Shown: piece after piece, positions 8,406 through 16,073 of the stretch | Layout: every line of letters starts with the position of its first letter | Numbering within the stretch: the first letter of the stretch is position 1 | Assembly (NCBI RefSeq): GCF_001182895.1 | Contig: NZ_LFQR01000004.1 | Location: 62,001-126,000 of the forward strand | Direction: 5' to 3' | From: Frateuria defendens | Lineage (GTDB): Bacteria > Pseudomonadota > Gammaproteobacteria > Xanthomonadales > Rhodanobacteraceae | DNA: 64,000 bases | Translations under genes and position numbers: made by a program | Notes under the pieces: generated by a model | Seen by the model: only the letters and a program-made list of their open reading frames with translations | Told to the model about the DNA's origin: nothing | The model's database searches: none

Positions 8406-8615
8406 CTAGCCCGGGCGCGCTTGAGCAAGCGATCGGCCGCCGCTTTGATGTCGGGGCCATAGACCTGCCGCATCCAGTCCCTGCGTCGGCACCTCTTCCA
8501 CCGCGCTGGCATTGACGCCCAGCACGGCCGTCAGGGCGGTGGCCAGTTTGTCGGCCAGCGACTGCTTGACCGCATCGCTGCGGCCTTGGGCGATCTTGAG
8601 GATGGGGTGATGCAT
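8406..8615 (-). pseudogene. 4-oxalocrotonate tautomerase-family gene, frameshifted
   Basis: The N-terminal 45 residues read as a tautomerase of the 4-oxalocrotonate/PptA type (HPILKIAQGRSDAVKQSLAD, VEEVPTQ), although the family has Pro directly after Met and here it is displaced. The expected DWMRQVYGPDIKAAADRLL continues in the neighbouring frame, because the run GGGACTGG has one G too many. Near the end the original frame returns and stops with ARPG, echoing the family's terminal KPGY. A few residues around AVEEV also seem deleted. The gene is almost certainly inactive. Confidence 0.65.
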
Positions 8616-8630
8616 GGTTTCGTTGCACGC

Positions 8631-9144
8631 TCATTGCACCGTCAAACCGCCGTCCACGGTCAATGCCTCGCCGAGGGCATAGCTCGCGGCGGGGCTGCAC
8701 AGCCACACACCGCCGCGGCGATTTCCTCGGGGCGGCCCGCGCGGCCGATGGGTACGCCCTTTTCCAGCTCAGCGAAGCCTTGCTCGCTGCCGCCGACGAC
8801 GTCCTGTGCAATCTGCGTGGCGATCGTGCCGGGGTTCACCGCATTCACACGGATGCCCTGTCTGGCATGCTCCAGTCCGGCCGTCCGGGTGAGACGACGA
8901 CACCGTGCTTGGAAGCGATGTAGGCGCCGATGCCGGGATTGCCGGTCAAGGCGCCGACCGTGGCGTTGTTGACGATGGCGCTACCGCCCTGGCGCTGCAT
9001 CTGCTGCATGCGCCCGCCGTCGCGGTCGGCCAGGACCACGGAGGCGCCGCGCCGGGCGAAGGCGCGGGCAGTCGCCAGGCCCATACCCATGGTGGCCCCC
9101 GTTACCAGGGCCACCTGACCCTTGAAGTCGTAGGTGGGATTCAC
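8631..9144 (-). pseudogene. SDR dehydrogenase remnant with central deletion
   Basis: From a GTG at 9144 the frame encodes TYDFKGQVALVTGATMGMG, a perfect SDR cofactor motif. After RMQQM it jumps directly to SAIVNNATVGALTGNPGIG and AYIASKHGV, so about 80 residues are missing, including the NNAG region. Further on the frame changes. The NAVNPGTIATQI segment is in another frame, and the C-terminus SYALGEALTVDGGLTVQ ends at TGA 8631. The original would have been a 250-residue SDR like the one from which the 2317-2629 remnant derives. Confidence 0.8.
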
Positions 9145-9657
9145 GTTTTTTTCCTGGTTTCTGGAAAGACGCCGTCCGATCCGTGATCGTGCGACGGTGC
9201 CCTGGCATGCATGGAACAACCGGTCTGCATTCACGCTGCGTGCGCTTGCGTTGCGTCGGCTTCGGGATTGGCCGCGTTCTCCTTAAGATGATAGCGAGCG
9301 AACAGCGGACGCCGTTCCGGTTTTATCGAAAGCATCCATGAATACGAGCGATAGATGGATCCGTCGATGGGGTGAACGGGGGACCACGTCCGCCAATGCT
9401 TCAAAGCAGGCGCCATGTGCTGCTAGCAGGGACTGGCTGGCCGCGGCGTCGAGCGAACCCCCGACCACTCGGCGTGATTGGCCTGGACGACTCGGCTATA
9501 TGGCAGCCGAATCAGACCTAGCAAATGGTCGACTACCGCGCCGCGCGAAAATATTCAAGCGGACATCGAGCACTGCGCCGCCGACCAAGGTCAACACAGG
9601 CCGGCGAGCTATCCCGCCCCTTGCACGGCAACCACCACGTTCACGTGCCCTACGGCG
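9145..9657. other. Gene-free stretch between SDR remnant and LysR gene
   Basis: About 510 bases without a recognisable gene. Short open frames exist on both strands (a 61-codon one on the minus strand at 9416-9231), but none shows a family motif, a good ribosome binding site or sensible composition. It is probably decayed coding DNA of the island. Confidence 0.4.
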
Positions 9658-10563
9658 TCATGAATCGTAACGCAGCGCGGCGATGAGCATGGCCATTGCA
9701 CCCGATGGCTGTCGACGGCTGGGGTAGTAGAGATGAAAGCCCGACCAAAAAGGGCACCACTCCTGTAGCACCGGCACCAGATGTCCTGCACGGACATAAG
9801 GCTCGGCAAGTTCGCTTGGTACGTAGGCGACACCTAGTCCAGCCACCGCGGCAGCAAGGCAATCGAAGAGGCTGTTATAGATGAGTTGGCCGTCGACGTG
9901 GACATTGACCTGCTGTCCACCCTTCTCGAACTCCCAGGCCCATAGCCCGCGATGTGTCATCGTGCGCACGTTGATGCAATTGTGGTGCATCAAGTCCGCG
10001 GGCTTTTGAGGATGCTCGCGCTTGGAAAAATAACGCTTGGTGGCGACGACCGTGAATTGAACCGGCGGCCCAATGCGCACGGCGATCATGTCTTGCGCCA
10101 CCAGTTCGCCGAGACGAACTCCGGCATCGAACTGCTCAGCTGCAAGATCCACATACCCGTTGTCCAGAAAGAGCTCCAACTTGATATCCGGGTACTCCTT
10201 CAAGAAGTTCTTCAGCTTGGGCGCAAGAAGAAGCCGGATCGCATCTTCCGGTGCGGTGATCCTGATCGATCCGGCCGGCTTGTCTCGCAGCTCCGACACT
10301 TCAAGTAGCCCGGCGTCGATTTCTTCCAGCCGAGGGGCAACGGTAAGCAACAGATGCTCGCCCGCTTCGGTAGGGATGACGGCGCGGGAGTTGCGCGCCA
10401 ACAGCCGGACACCCAAGGTCTTCTCGAGCGAGCGCACGGAGTGACTCACCGCCGTCTGCGATAAACCTAGTCGAGCCGCCGCCCGAGTAAAGCTCTTCTC
10501 ACGAGCTACAGCGAAGAAGGCTGTCAGGCCACCAAAGGAGTTGTGTAGAAGGTTGTCTTTCAT
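9658..10563 (-). CDS. LysR-family regulator (CrgA-like)
   Basis: A 301-residue LysR-type regulator with the N-terminal helix-turn-helix (FTRAAARLGLSQTAVSHSVR) and the subgroup markers LRDKPAGSIRIT and QFDAGVRLGE. It is similar to the LysR at 5247-6161 over its whole length and ends with the same HLYYPSRRQPS-type segment. Its ATG overlaps the stop of the truncated integrase (ATGA), and the integrase codons supply its GAGGTG ribosome binding site. Transcription now probably depends on what remains of the integrase promoter. The target is unknown; the SDR/tautomerase remnants downstream are candidates. Confidence 0.85.
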   Translation of the reverse strand: MKDNLLHNSFGGLTAFFAVAREKSFTRAAARLGLSQTAVSHSVRSLEKTLGVRLLARNSRAVIPTEAGEHLLLTVAPRLEEIDAGLLEVSELRDKPAGSIRITAPEDAIRLLLAPKLKNFLKEYPDIKLELFLDNGYVDLAAEQFDAGVRLGELVAQDMIAVRIGPPVQFTVVATKRYFSKREHPQKPADLMHHNCINVRTMTHRGLWAWEFEKGGQQVNVHVDGQLIYNSLFDCLAAAVAGLGVAYVPSELAEPYVRAGHLVPVLQEWCPFWSGFHLYYPSRRQPSGAMAMLIAALRYDS

Positions 10564-10658
10564 GATTCACGCACCTCGATCCATAGGCCATTGGTGTCGG
10601 CCATGCGATAGACCTTCTCGCGGGGTTTCATCGCGCGCAGCTTGGCGTCGGAGAGCAT
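10560..10658 (-). pseudogene. Tyrosine integrase remnant (first 32 codons)
   Basis: From the ATG at 10658 the frame reads MLSDAKLRAMKPREKVYRMA, then DTNGLWIEVRES and stops at the LysR start. This is the start of the arm-binding (DUF4102-type) domain of P4/phage-like tyrosine integrases, which normally continue for about 400 residues to the R-H-R-Y catalytic domain. Everything after residue 30 is gone. The gene points away from tRNA-Arg, 179 bases from it, the usual place for a genomic-island integrase. The match is by motif recognition only. Confidence 0.75.
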
Positions 10659-10659
10659 T

Positions 10660-10723
10660 GTGAGTAACACCCGAGTGAGTACGGGGCACCCGAGACAGCC
10701 CCCTTACTCACCACCTTACTCAC
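10660..10723. repeat. Four GTGAGTAA-type repeats upstream of the integrase
   Basis: GTGAGTAA at 10660-10667 and GTGAGTAC at 10675-10682 are followed by two inverted copies TTACTCAC at 10704-10711 and 10716-10723. Repeats of this size and spacing beside an integrase start are typical of arm-type integrase binding sites or an integrase autoregulation site. The sequence is direct evidence; the role is inferred. Confidence 0.5.
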
Positions 10724-10770
10724 TTTCGGACTGGATGCGACTGGACACCCTTGGCCCCCAAGAGACAAGA

Positions 10771-10794
10771 AACCCCGCATGGCGCGGGGCTTTC
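10771..10794 (-). terminator. Rho-independent terminator after tRNA-Arg
   Basis: Read on the minus strand, a GC-rich stem (GCCCCGC / GCGGGGT, loop GCCAT) is flanked by A-rich and T-rich runs (AAAG before, TTTCTTG after). It lies about 43 bases downstream of the tRNA 3' end and should terminate its transcript. Confidence 0.6.
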
Positions 10795-10836
10795 TCGTGA
10801 TCCTTGGACTTCGTTGGACGCCCCTGGATCGGCATG

Positions 10837-10913
10837 TGGCGCGCTCGGCGGGATTCGAACCCACGACCTTTGCCTTCGGAGGGCAACACTCTATCCAGCT
10901 GAGCTACGAGCGC
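10837..10913 (-). tRNA. tRNA-Arg(CCG)
   Basis: A 77-base cloverleaf on the minus strand. The acceptor stem GCGCTCG pairs with CGAGCGC, the D-arm is GCTCAGCTGGATAGAGT, the anticodon stem TTGCC/GGCAA encloses loop CTCCGAA with anticodon CCG, the T-arm contains GGTTCGAATCC and the CCA end is encoded. It is the apparent integration target of the island to its left, as the integrase remnant lies just beyond its 3' end. Confidence 0.95.
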
Positions 10914-11068
10914 GTTGGAGGGCCGGCCGCGGCCTGGGCGGCAGCGGCGGAGGCGCAGTATAGCGGACTTGGACGGAGGCTGTGGAACGGCCGCCCGGGC
11001 GGCCTGCGCGAACGCGGCGGGGGCGGCCGCGCGACGTCTCTATGGCTGCGCTCCCGACCGATACGGAA

Positions 11069-11100
11069 CGGCCCGCGCCACGAAACCGTGGCGCGGGCCG
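11069..11100. terminator. 14-bp hairpin after the first M61 gene
   Basis: Perfect inverted repeat with arms 11069-11082 and 11087-11100 and loop AAAC, 18 bases past the peptidase stop. There is no clear T-run, so it may act as a 3' stabiliser or a factor-dependent stop. A hairpin with the same arm length follows the second M61 gene at 13881-13910. Confidence 0.5.
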
Positions 11101-11118
11101 CGGGCTGCGCGAGCGGCC

Positions 11119-13017
11119 TCAGCGGGCCTTGATCAGCTCGGCCAGGCGGTCGGGCTTGCCGGCGTCGCGCTCCAGGTGCGGGTACTTCAAGCCCTCGTGG
11201 TAGGGCACGGCGAGCGTCTGGTACTCGTCGAAGTTCTTCACCAGCAGCTGGATCGGCGCGTTCTTGTCCTTGGCGGCGGCGGTGATGGCGTCCTTGATGG
11301 TGTCGCCGGAGAACTCCTTGCCGTTGACCGCCACGATCTTCATGCCCGGCGAGAGGCCGGCCTTGAAGGCGGGGCCATCCCACAGCACGTCGGCGATGTC
11401 GCCGTCCTTCGCCACCGACACGCCGAGCGAGAAGCTGAGGTCGGTGAAGCCGCGGCGCGCCTCCACCGCCTTCACCGCGGCCGAGGGCTGGTCGTTGTAG
11501 ACCAGCTTCCAGCCGTGCGAGGCAATGCCGCCGATCAGCGGGCCGTGGCCGTCCAGGCGCTGGCGCAGGTACGGCGCCCAGTCGTAGTGGGCGATGCCCT
11601 CGAGCGTCTTCACCACCTCGTCGAAGGTGTACGGGTTGACCTTCCAGTCGCCGTTGTTCATGCCGAAGAAGGCCTTGCCGAAGTCGTCGATGGTCTTCTT
11701 GTTGCCGGTCAGCTCGCGCAGCTTGCCGTCCACGTCGAGCCAGATCATCTGGCCGGCCGAGTAGTAGTCCTCGCTGGCCTGGTAGTTGCGGTAGGGCAGC
11801 GGGCGGCGCTGGGCGATGATGGGGTCGTTGGTGGTGTCCTGCACGTTGCGCCAGCTGGCCAGGCCCGGGCGGCCCTTGTCGTAGGTGGCGGCGACGAAGG
11901 CGAGCATGTCGCGGGTCTGGTCGGCGTTCCACAGGCCCGAGCGGGCGGCCATCACGTAGCCCCAGAACTGGGTCTGGCCCTCGTACACCCACAGCAGCGA
12001 ATCCTGCATGGGCACGTTGAAGCTCGGCGTGGCGAGGTCGGCGCCGCGGCGGTACTTGCCGTCCCAGGAGTGGTTGTACTCGTGCGCGAGCAGGTCGCGG
12101 CCGAGCGCGGTCTTCTCCCAGTCGGTGAAGTAGCCGGTGCCCACGCCGTTCTCGCTGGAGCGGTGGTGCTCCAGGCCCTGGCCGCTCATCTTCTCGCTCA
12201 GCGAGAGCAGGAAGTCATAGTGGTTGTAGTGGTGCGCGCCGTACATCTTGTACATCTGCTGCACCAGGTTCTGGTGCGCCTTGAGCTGCTCGGGCTTGAT
12301 CTCGAGGAACTTCGGGTCGTCGGCCACGATGTTCAGGTGCACCGGCGCCGCGGCGCCCGGGTCGAGGTCCACGCGCTTGAAGTACTTGCCGGCGTAGACG
12401 GGCGAGTCCACCAGGTCGTCGAAGTCGATGGACTTGTAGGTCACGGTGTTGCCGCGGGTGGAGGCCACGTCCAGCGCGGTGGCCGACTGCCAGCCGGCCG
12501 GATAGGTGGCGCTGACCTCGGCAGGGATGCGGCTGGCGTAGTAGCCGGCCGGGTACAGCGTGGTGGAGCTCCACTGCAGGTTGAGCATCTCCGGCGTCAT
12601 GGTGACGCGGCCCTGGCTCTTGTCCTGCGCGGAGAGGAATTCGAAGTACACCTCCACCTGGCTCGCGCCCTGCGGCACCTCGACGTGGAAGGCGTAGACG
12701 TCGAGCGGGTCGCGCGTCCACGGCAGCACCTGGCCGTTGGCCTTCACCACCAGGCCGGCGAGCTTGTCGATCGGGCCGCTGGGCGAGTGGTGGCCGGGCA
12801 GCCATTCCGGGTAGAGCAGGGTCAGCGGCCCGGGTTGCGCCGGCACCGTCTCGGTGACGCGGAACACGCGGTGGGCGATGTCGGTGGCGTCCACGTGGAT
12901 CTTCAGCGTGCCGTTGAACGACACGTCCTGCGGCGACGGCACGGCGGCGAGGGTGGCGAGACTGGCCGAGCCCAGCACGGCGGCGGCGAGGGCGGAAGCG
13001 AGACGGGTGGCTTTCAA
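11119..13017 (-). CDS. M61-family metallopeptidase with PDZ domain
   Basis: A 632-residue exported peptidase of family M61 (glycyl aminopeptidase-like). The start is taken as TTG at 13017, because GGAG lies 7 bases upstream and a signal peptide follows directly (KATRLASALAAAVLGSAS). An N-terminal beta domain (about 30-250) with the family motif LLYPEWLPGHHSPSGP precedes the zinc site HEYNH at 312-316 and its third ligand Glu346 in WVYEG. A PDZ domain with GPAFKAGLSPGMKIVAVNG covers roughly 510-600. It probably trims peptides in the periplasm. It is a close paralog of the gene at 13930-15840, with the same architecture and a similar C-terminal YHEGLKYPHLER. Confidence 0.85.
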   Translation of the reverse strand: MKATRLASALAAAVLGSASLATLAAVPSPQDVSFNGTLKIHVDATDIAHRVFRVTETVPAQPGPLTLLYPEWLPGHHSPSGPIDKLAGLVVKANGQVLPWTRDPLDVYAFHVEVPQGASQVEVYFEFLSAQDKSQGRVTMTPEMLNLQWSSTTLYPAGYYASRIPAEVSATYPAGWQSATALDVASTRGNTVTYKSIDFDDLVDSPVYAGKYFKRVDLDPGAAAPVHLNIVADDPKFLEIKPEQLKAHQNLVQQMYKMYGAHHYNHYDFLLSLSEKMSGQGLEHHRSSENGVGTGYFTDWEKTALGRDLLAHEYNHSWDGKYRRGADLATPSFNVPMQDSLLWVYEGQTQFWGYVMAARSGLWNADQTRDMLAFVAATYDKGRPGLASWRNVQDTTNDPIIAQRRPLPYRNYQASEDYYSAGQMIWLDVDGKLRELTGNKKTIDDFGKAFFGMNNGDWKVNPYTFDEVVKTLEGIAHYDWAPYLRQRLDGHGPLIGGIASHGWKLVYNDQPSAAVKAVEARRGFTDLSFSLGVSVAKDGDIADVLWDGPAFKAGLSPGMKIVAVNGKEFSGDTIKDAITAAAKDKNAPIQLLVKNFDEYQTLAVPYHEGLKYPHLERDAGKPDRLAELIKAR

Positions 13018-13259
13018 GATGCGCTCCGGAGCGGCGGCCGCGCGTGCGGCCGGATGGAATGAGACCTGAACGGACGATGCTAGCCGCGCCGCCCGCCGCG
13101 CCACCCTGCCAAAGGTCATGCCCGAGCCTGAACGCAAGCCCCCACGCGCGCCGCGCCGAAAGACTCGCGCAAGCCGGGGAACCGAAGGTGACACCCGCCG
13201 CGCTCCCCGAGCGGCCACCGTTTCCCCCAAACGGCTGACATACAACAAGGAGCATTCCC

Positions 13260-13838
13260 ATGAACAAGTTCGTTCTTTCGGCCGCGCTGGCCGGCCTCGC
13301 CCTCTCCCCGCTGCTGACGCAGACCGCCCGCGCCGACAGCAGCAACCAGCTGGACAACTTCTACGTCGCCGGCAACCTGGGCCAGACCCAGTACCGCGAC
13401 AGCCTCAGCCACGACCACAGCGTGTTCCAGAACGTGCGCTTCGGCTGGCGCTGGAACGGCATCGTCGGCCCCGAGATCGGCTACGCCTACCTCGGCCGTC
13501 CCAAGGACGTGATCGGCAACGACCGCTTCTCGGTGAAGCCGCGCGCCGCCACCGTTGGCGTCAACGCCAAGTACGACTTCTACCAGAACTGGTTCGTCAC
13601 CGGCCATGCCGGCTACATGCGCTCGCGCAGCAACCTGAAGGCCACCGTCGACGGCGTGACCGACAGCAGCAAGAGCTGGAACAACGGCTGGTACGGCGGC
13701 GTGGGCGTGGGCTACAACCTCACCCCGTCGGTGAGCCTGGGCCTCAACTACGACAACTACCACCTCAAGGTCGGCCGTGGCTCGCAGTCGAGCGCCAACG
13801 TGGCCGCGTACTCCGCCTCGGTGGAATACCGCTTCTGA
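13260..13838 (+). CDS. Small outer-membrane beta-barrel protein
   Basis: A 192-residue protein with a signal peptide ending TARA. About eight amphipathic strands follow, and the last residue is Phe (EYRF), the usual signature for BAM-assembled barrels. It resembles the OmpW/opacity-like eight-stranded barrel group in size and in the glycine- and aromatic-rich strand pattern (GWYGGVGVGYNL). AAGGAG lies 7 bases before the ATG. It is transcribed opposite to both M61 genes that flank it. Function unknown; it could be an adhesin, a porin-like or a structural barrel. Confidence 0.7.
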   Translation: MNKFVLSAALAGLALSPLLTQTARADSSNQLDNFYVAGNLGQTQYRDSLSHDHSVFQNVRFGWRWNGIVGPEIGYAYLGRPKDVIGNDRFSVKPRAATVGVNAKYDFYQNWFVTGHAGYMRSRSNLKATVDGVTDSSKSWNNGWYGGVGVGYNLTPSVSLGLNYDNYHLKVGRGSQSSANVAAYSASVEYRF

Positions 13839-13880
13839 CCGGTCGCCCCGGCGACCCGGCCGCCGCGCGGCCGCTGAAAG

Positions 13881-13910
13881 GACGACGGCCGCCCCAGGGC
13901 GGCCGTCGTC
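13881..13910. terminator. 14-bp hairpin between convergent genes
   Basis: Perfect inverted repeat GACGACGGCCGCCC / GGGCGGCCGTCGTC with a two-base centre, lying between the convergent ends of the barrel gene (13838) and the second M61 gene (13930). It probably serves as a shared bidirectional terminator, although T-runs are absent. Confidence 0.55.
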
Positions 13911-13929
13911 GCATGCGGAACCGGCGGCG

Positions 13930-15840
13930 TTACTTGCGCGGGGCCGCGATCTCGCCGATCAGGTCCTTGCCCTTGGCGCGCTCCAGGTGCGCGTACTTGA
14001 GGCCCTCGTGGTAGTCGACCTTGACGGTGCTGTACTCGTCCACGTTCTTCACCAGGAGCTCGATCGGCGCCTGCGTGCCCTTGGCCGCCTTCACCGCGTT
14101 CTTGAGCGCGTCGGGCGAGTAGTCCTTGCCGTTCACGGCCACCAGCTTGAGCCCGGGCACCAGGCCGGCGCGGAAGGCCGGGCCGTCCCACTGCACGTCG
14201 CGCACGCGGCCGTCCTGCGCCACCGACAGGCCCAGCGAGAAGGCCAGGTTCACGCTGTGGGTGAGCGACTCCATGCCCTTGTCGAAGTCGGTCTGCTGGT
14301 CGGTGTAGACCAGCTTCCAGCCGCCGCGCTCGATGCCGTGCTCGGGCAGCTCCGGGCCGGTGTAGTCCAGGCGCTGGCGCAGGAAGCCCTGCCAGTCGTA
14401 GGGCTGCACCTGATCGAGGCCGGCGATCACGTCCTCGAAGGTGTAGGTGCGGGTGACGTAGCTGCCGGGGTCGACGCCGAAGAAGGCGCGGGCGAAATCG
14501 TCCAGCGAGCGCTTGCCGCCGGAGAGCGCGCGGATCTGCGTGTCCACGTCCAGCCACAGCAGCTGGCCCTCGGGGTAGAAGTCGGTGCCGCGGCGCCAGT
14601 TGGCCCAGCCGCCGCCGCCGTAGTAGGTGAGCGGGGCGGCATCCGCGGTGTCCTGCAGCGGGCGCCAGGCGCGGCCGGTGCGATGGCTCATGCTGCCGGC
14701 GATGCCGGCCAGCGAGTCGCGCCACTGCGCCGTGCTCCACAGGCCCGAGCGGGCCGACAGCACGCCGCTCCAGTAGTCGGTGAGGCCCTCGTACACCCAC
14801 AGCAGGTCGTCTTCCTCCACCGTGTTGAAGTCCGGCGCCCACAGCTTGGCCGGGCGGCGGAACTTGCCGTTCCACGAGTGCACGTACTCGTGCGGCATCA
14901 GGCTGGCCAGCAGCGCGTAGGAGGGCTTGTCGGTGAGGAAGTTGGCCGGCAGGCGGTCGTCGCTTGACTGGTGGTGCTCCAGGCCGAAGTGGCCGGTGTG
15001 GTCGGAGAGCGTGAGCAGGAAATCGTAGTGGTCGTAGTGGTGCGTGCCGAACAGCTTCTCCGTCTGCGCGATCAGCGCCTGGTGCTGCTTGAGCTGGGCG
15101 TCGGTCAGCTTGACCTGGTCGGCCTCGTCGGCGATCACGTCCAGGTGCACCAGCACCTTGCCGCCGGGGTTCAAATCCACGCGGTTGAAGTGGCTGCCGG
15201 CGATCAGCGGCGAATCCACGAAATGGTCGAAGCCGAGCGGTTTGAAGGTGGTGGTGGCGCCTTCGCTGCCCGTCGCCTCCAGCGCGCTGGCGTACTTCCA
15301 GCCGGCCGGCAGGGTCACGCTGGGCTGGATCTGGATCTGCCGCGTGTAGTGCCCGGCCGGGTAGAAGGCCACCTGGTTGAACTCCACGTCCACCAGTTGC
15401 GGCGTGGAGGAGGCGCTGGCACCGAACATGCCGCCGTCGCCGGGCGAGAGGAACTGGAAAGAGAGATCGAGCCGGCTCACGCCCGCGGGCACGTCCACAT
15501 GCAGCGCGAACATGTCGCGCAGGTCGCGCCGCCACGGCAGCTGCTTGCCGTTGGCGCGGATGATCAGGCCCGACACGTTGGCGATCGGGCCGGAGGGCGA
15601 ATGCTCGCCCGGGATCCACTCGGGGTAGTACAGCGTGAGCGGGCCGGCGACGACCGGGATGCTCTCCTGCACGCGGAACACGCGCTTGGGCGCGTCGGTG
15701 AGGTCCACCTTCACCGCCAGCGTGCCCGGATAGGGCTGATCGACCGGCGGCGCCTTCTCGGCGGAGGCGGCGGCGGAGAGGGACAGGGTTGCGCCCACCG
15801 ACAGGGCGAGCAGGCTGGCGCGCAGGGAAGGAAGCGTCAC
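13930..15840 (-). CDS. M61-family metallopeptidase with PDZ domain, paralog
   Basis: A 636-residue paralog of the peptidase at 11119-13017. I start at GTG 15840, as it has GGAG 8 bases upstream and opens a signal peptide (TLPSLRASLLALSVGATLSL to AASA). The zinc site reads HEYVHSW, the third ligand is in WVYEGLTDYW, the N-terminal motif is LYYPEWIPGEHSPSGP, and the PDZ part contains GPAFRAGLVPGLKLVAVNG. The open frame runs on upstream into the permease region by chance. It likely acts on short or glycine-rich peptides in the periplasm. Confidence 0.85.
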   Translation of the reverse strand: MTLPSLRASLLALSVGATLSLSAAASAEKAPPVDQPYPGTLAVKVDLTDAPKRVFRVQESIPVVAGPLTLYYPEWIPGEHSPSGPIANVSGLIIRANGKQLPWRRDLRDMFALHVDVPAGVSRLDLSFQFLSPGDGGMFGASASSTPQLVDVEFNQVAFYPAGHYTRQIQIQPSVTLPAGWKYASALEATGSEGATTTFKPLGFDHFVDSPLIAGSHFNRVDLNPGGKVLVHLDVIADEADQVKLTDAQLKQHQALIAQTEKLFGTHHYDHYDFLLTLSDHTGHFGLEHHQSSDDRLPANFLTDKPSYALLASLMPHEYVHSWNGKFRRPAKLWAPDFNTVEEDDLLWVYEGLTDYWSGVLSARSGLWSTAQWRDSLAGIAGSMSHRTGRAWRPLQDTADAAPLTYYGGGGWANWRRGTDFYPEGQLLWLDVDTQIRALSGGKRSLDDFARAFFGVDPGSYVTRTYTFEDVIAGLDQVQPYDWQGFLRQRLDYTGPELPEHGIERGGWKLVYTDQQTDFDKGMESLTHSVNLAFSLGLSVAQDGRVRDVQWDGPAFRAGLVPGLKLVAVNGKDYSPDALKNAVKAAKGTQAPIELLVKNVDEYSTVKVDYHEGLKYAHLERAKGKDLIGEIAAPRK

Positions 15841-16073
15841 GGGCGGGTCTCCAGGCAAACGGGCGGCCCTGCGCAAGGCACGGCCGCGAAAACACGTGCG
15901 CCGCCCGCAAGGCGGACGGCGCGTTGGCCCGATGGTAGGCCGCCACCGCGCCACCACCCCCTGCCAGAGGTCATGGCGCAAGACGTGCTTGCGGGAAAGG
16001 CGGCCCGGCTCACTGTTCCGGCCGGCGCGCAAGCCACCCCCGGCCGCCCCCGCCGGAAGAGGAAGCCGCCGCG

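Noticed and set aside
9338-9670. Plus-strand 110-codon frame beside the LysR gene
   Set aside because: Arg/Pro/Ser-rich composition, no family resemblance and poor start context; considered chance.
10751-11132. Small open frames across the tRNA-Arg gene
   Set aside because: They read through the tRNA and its terminator hairpin and have no protein features.
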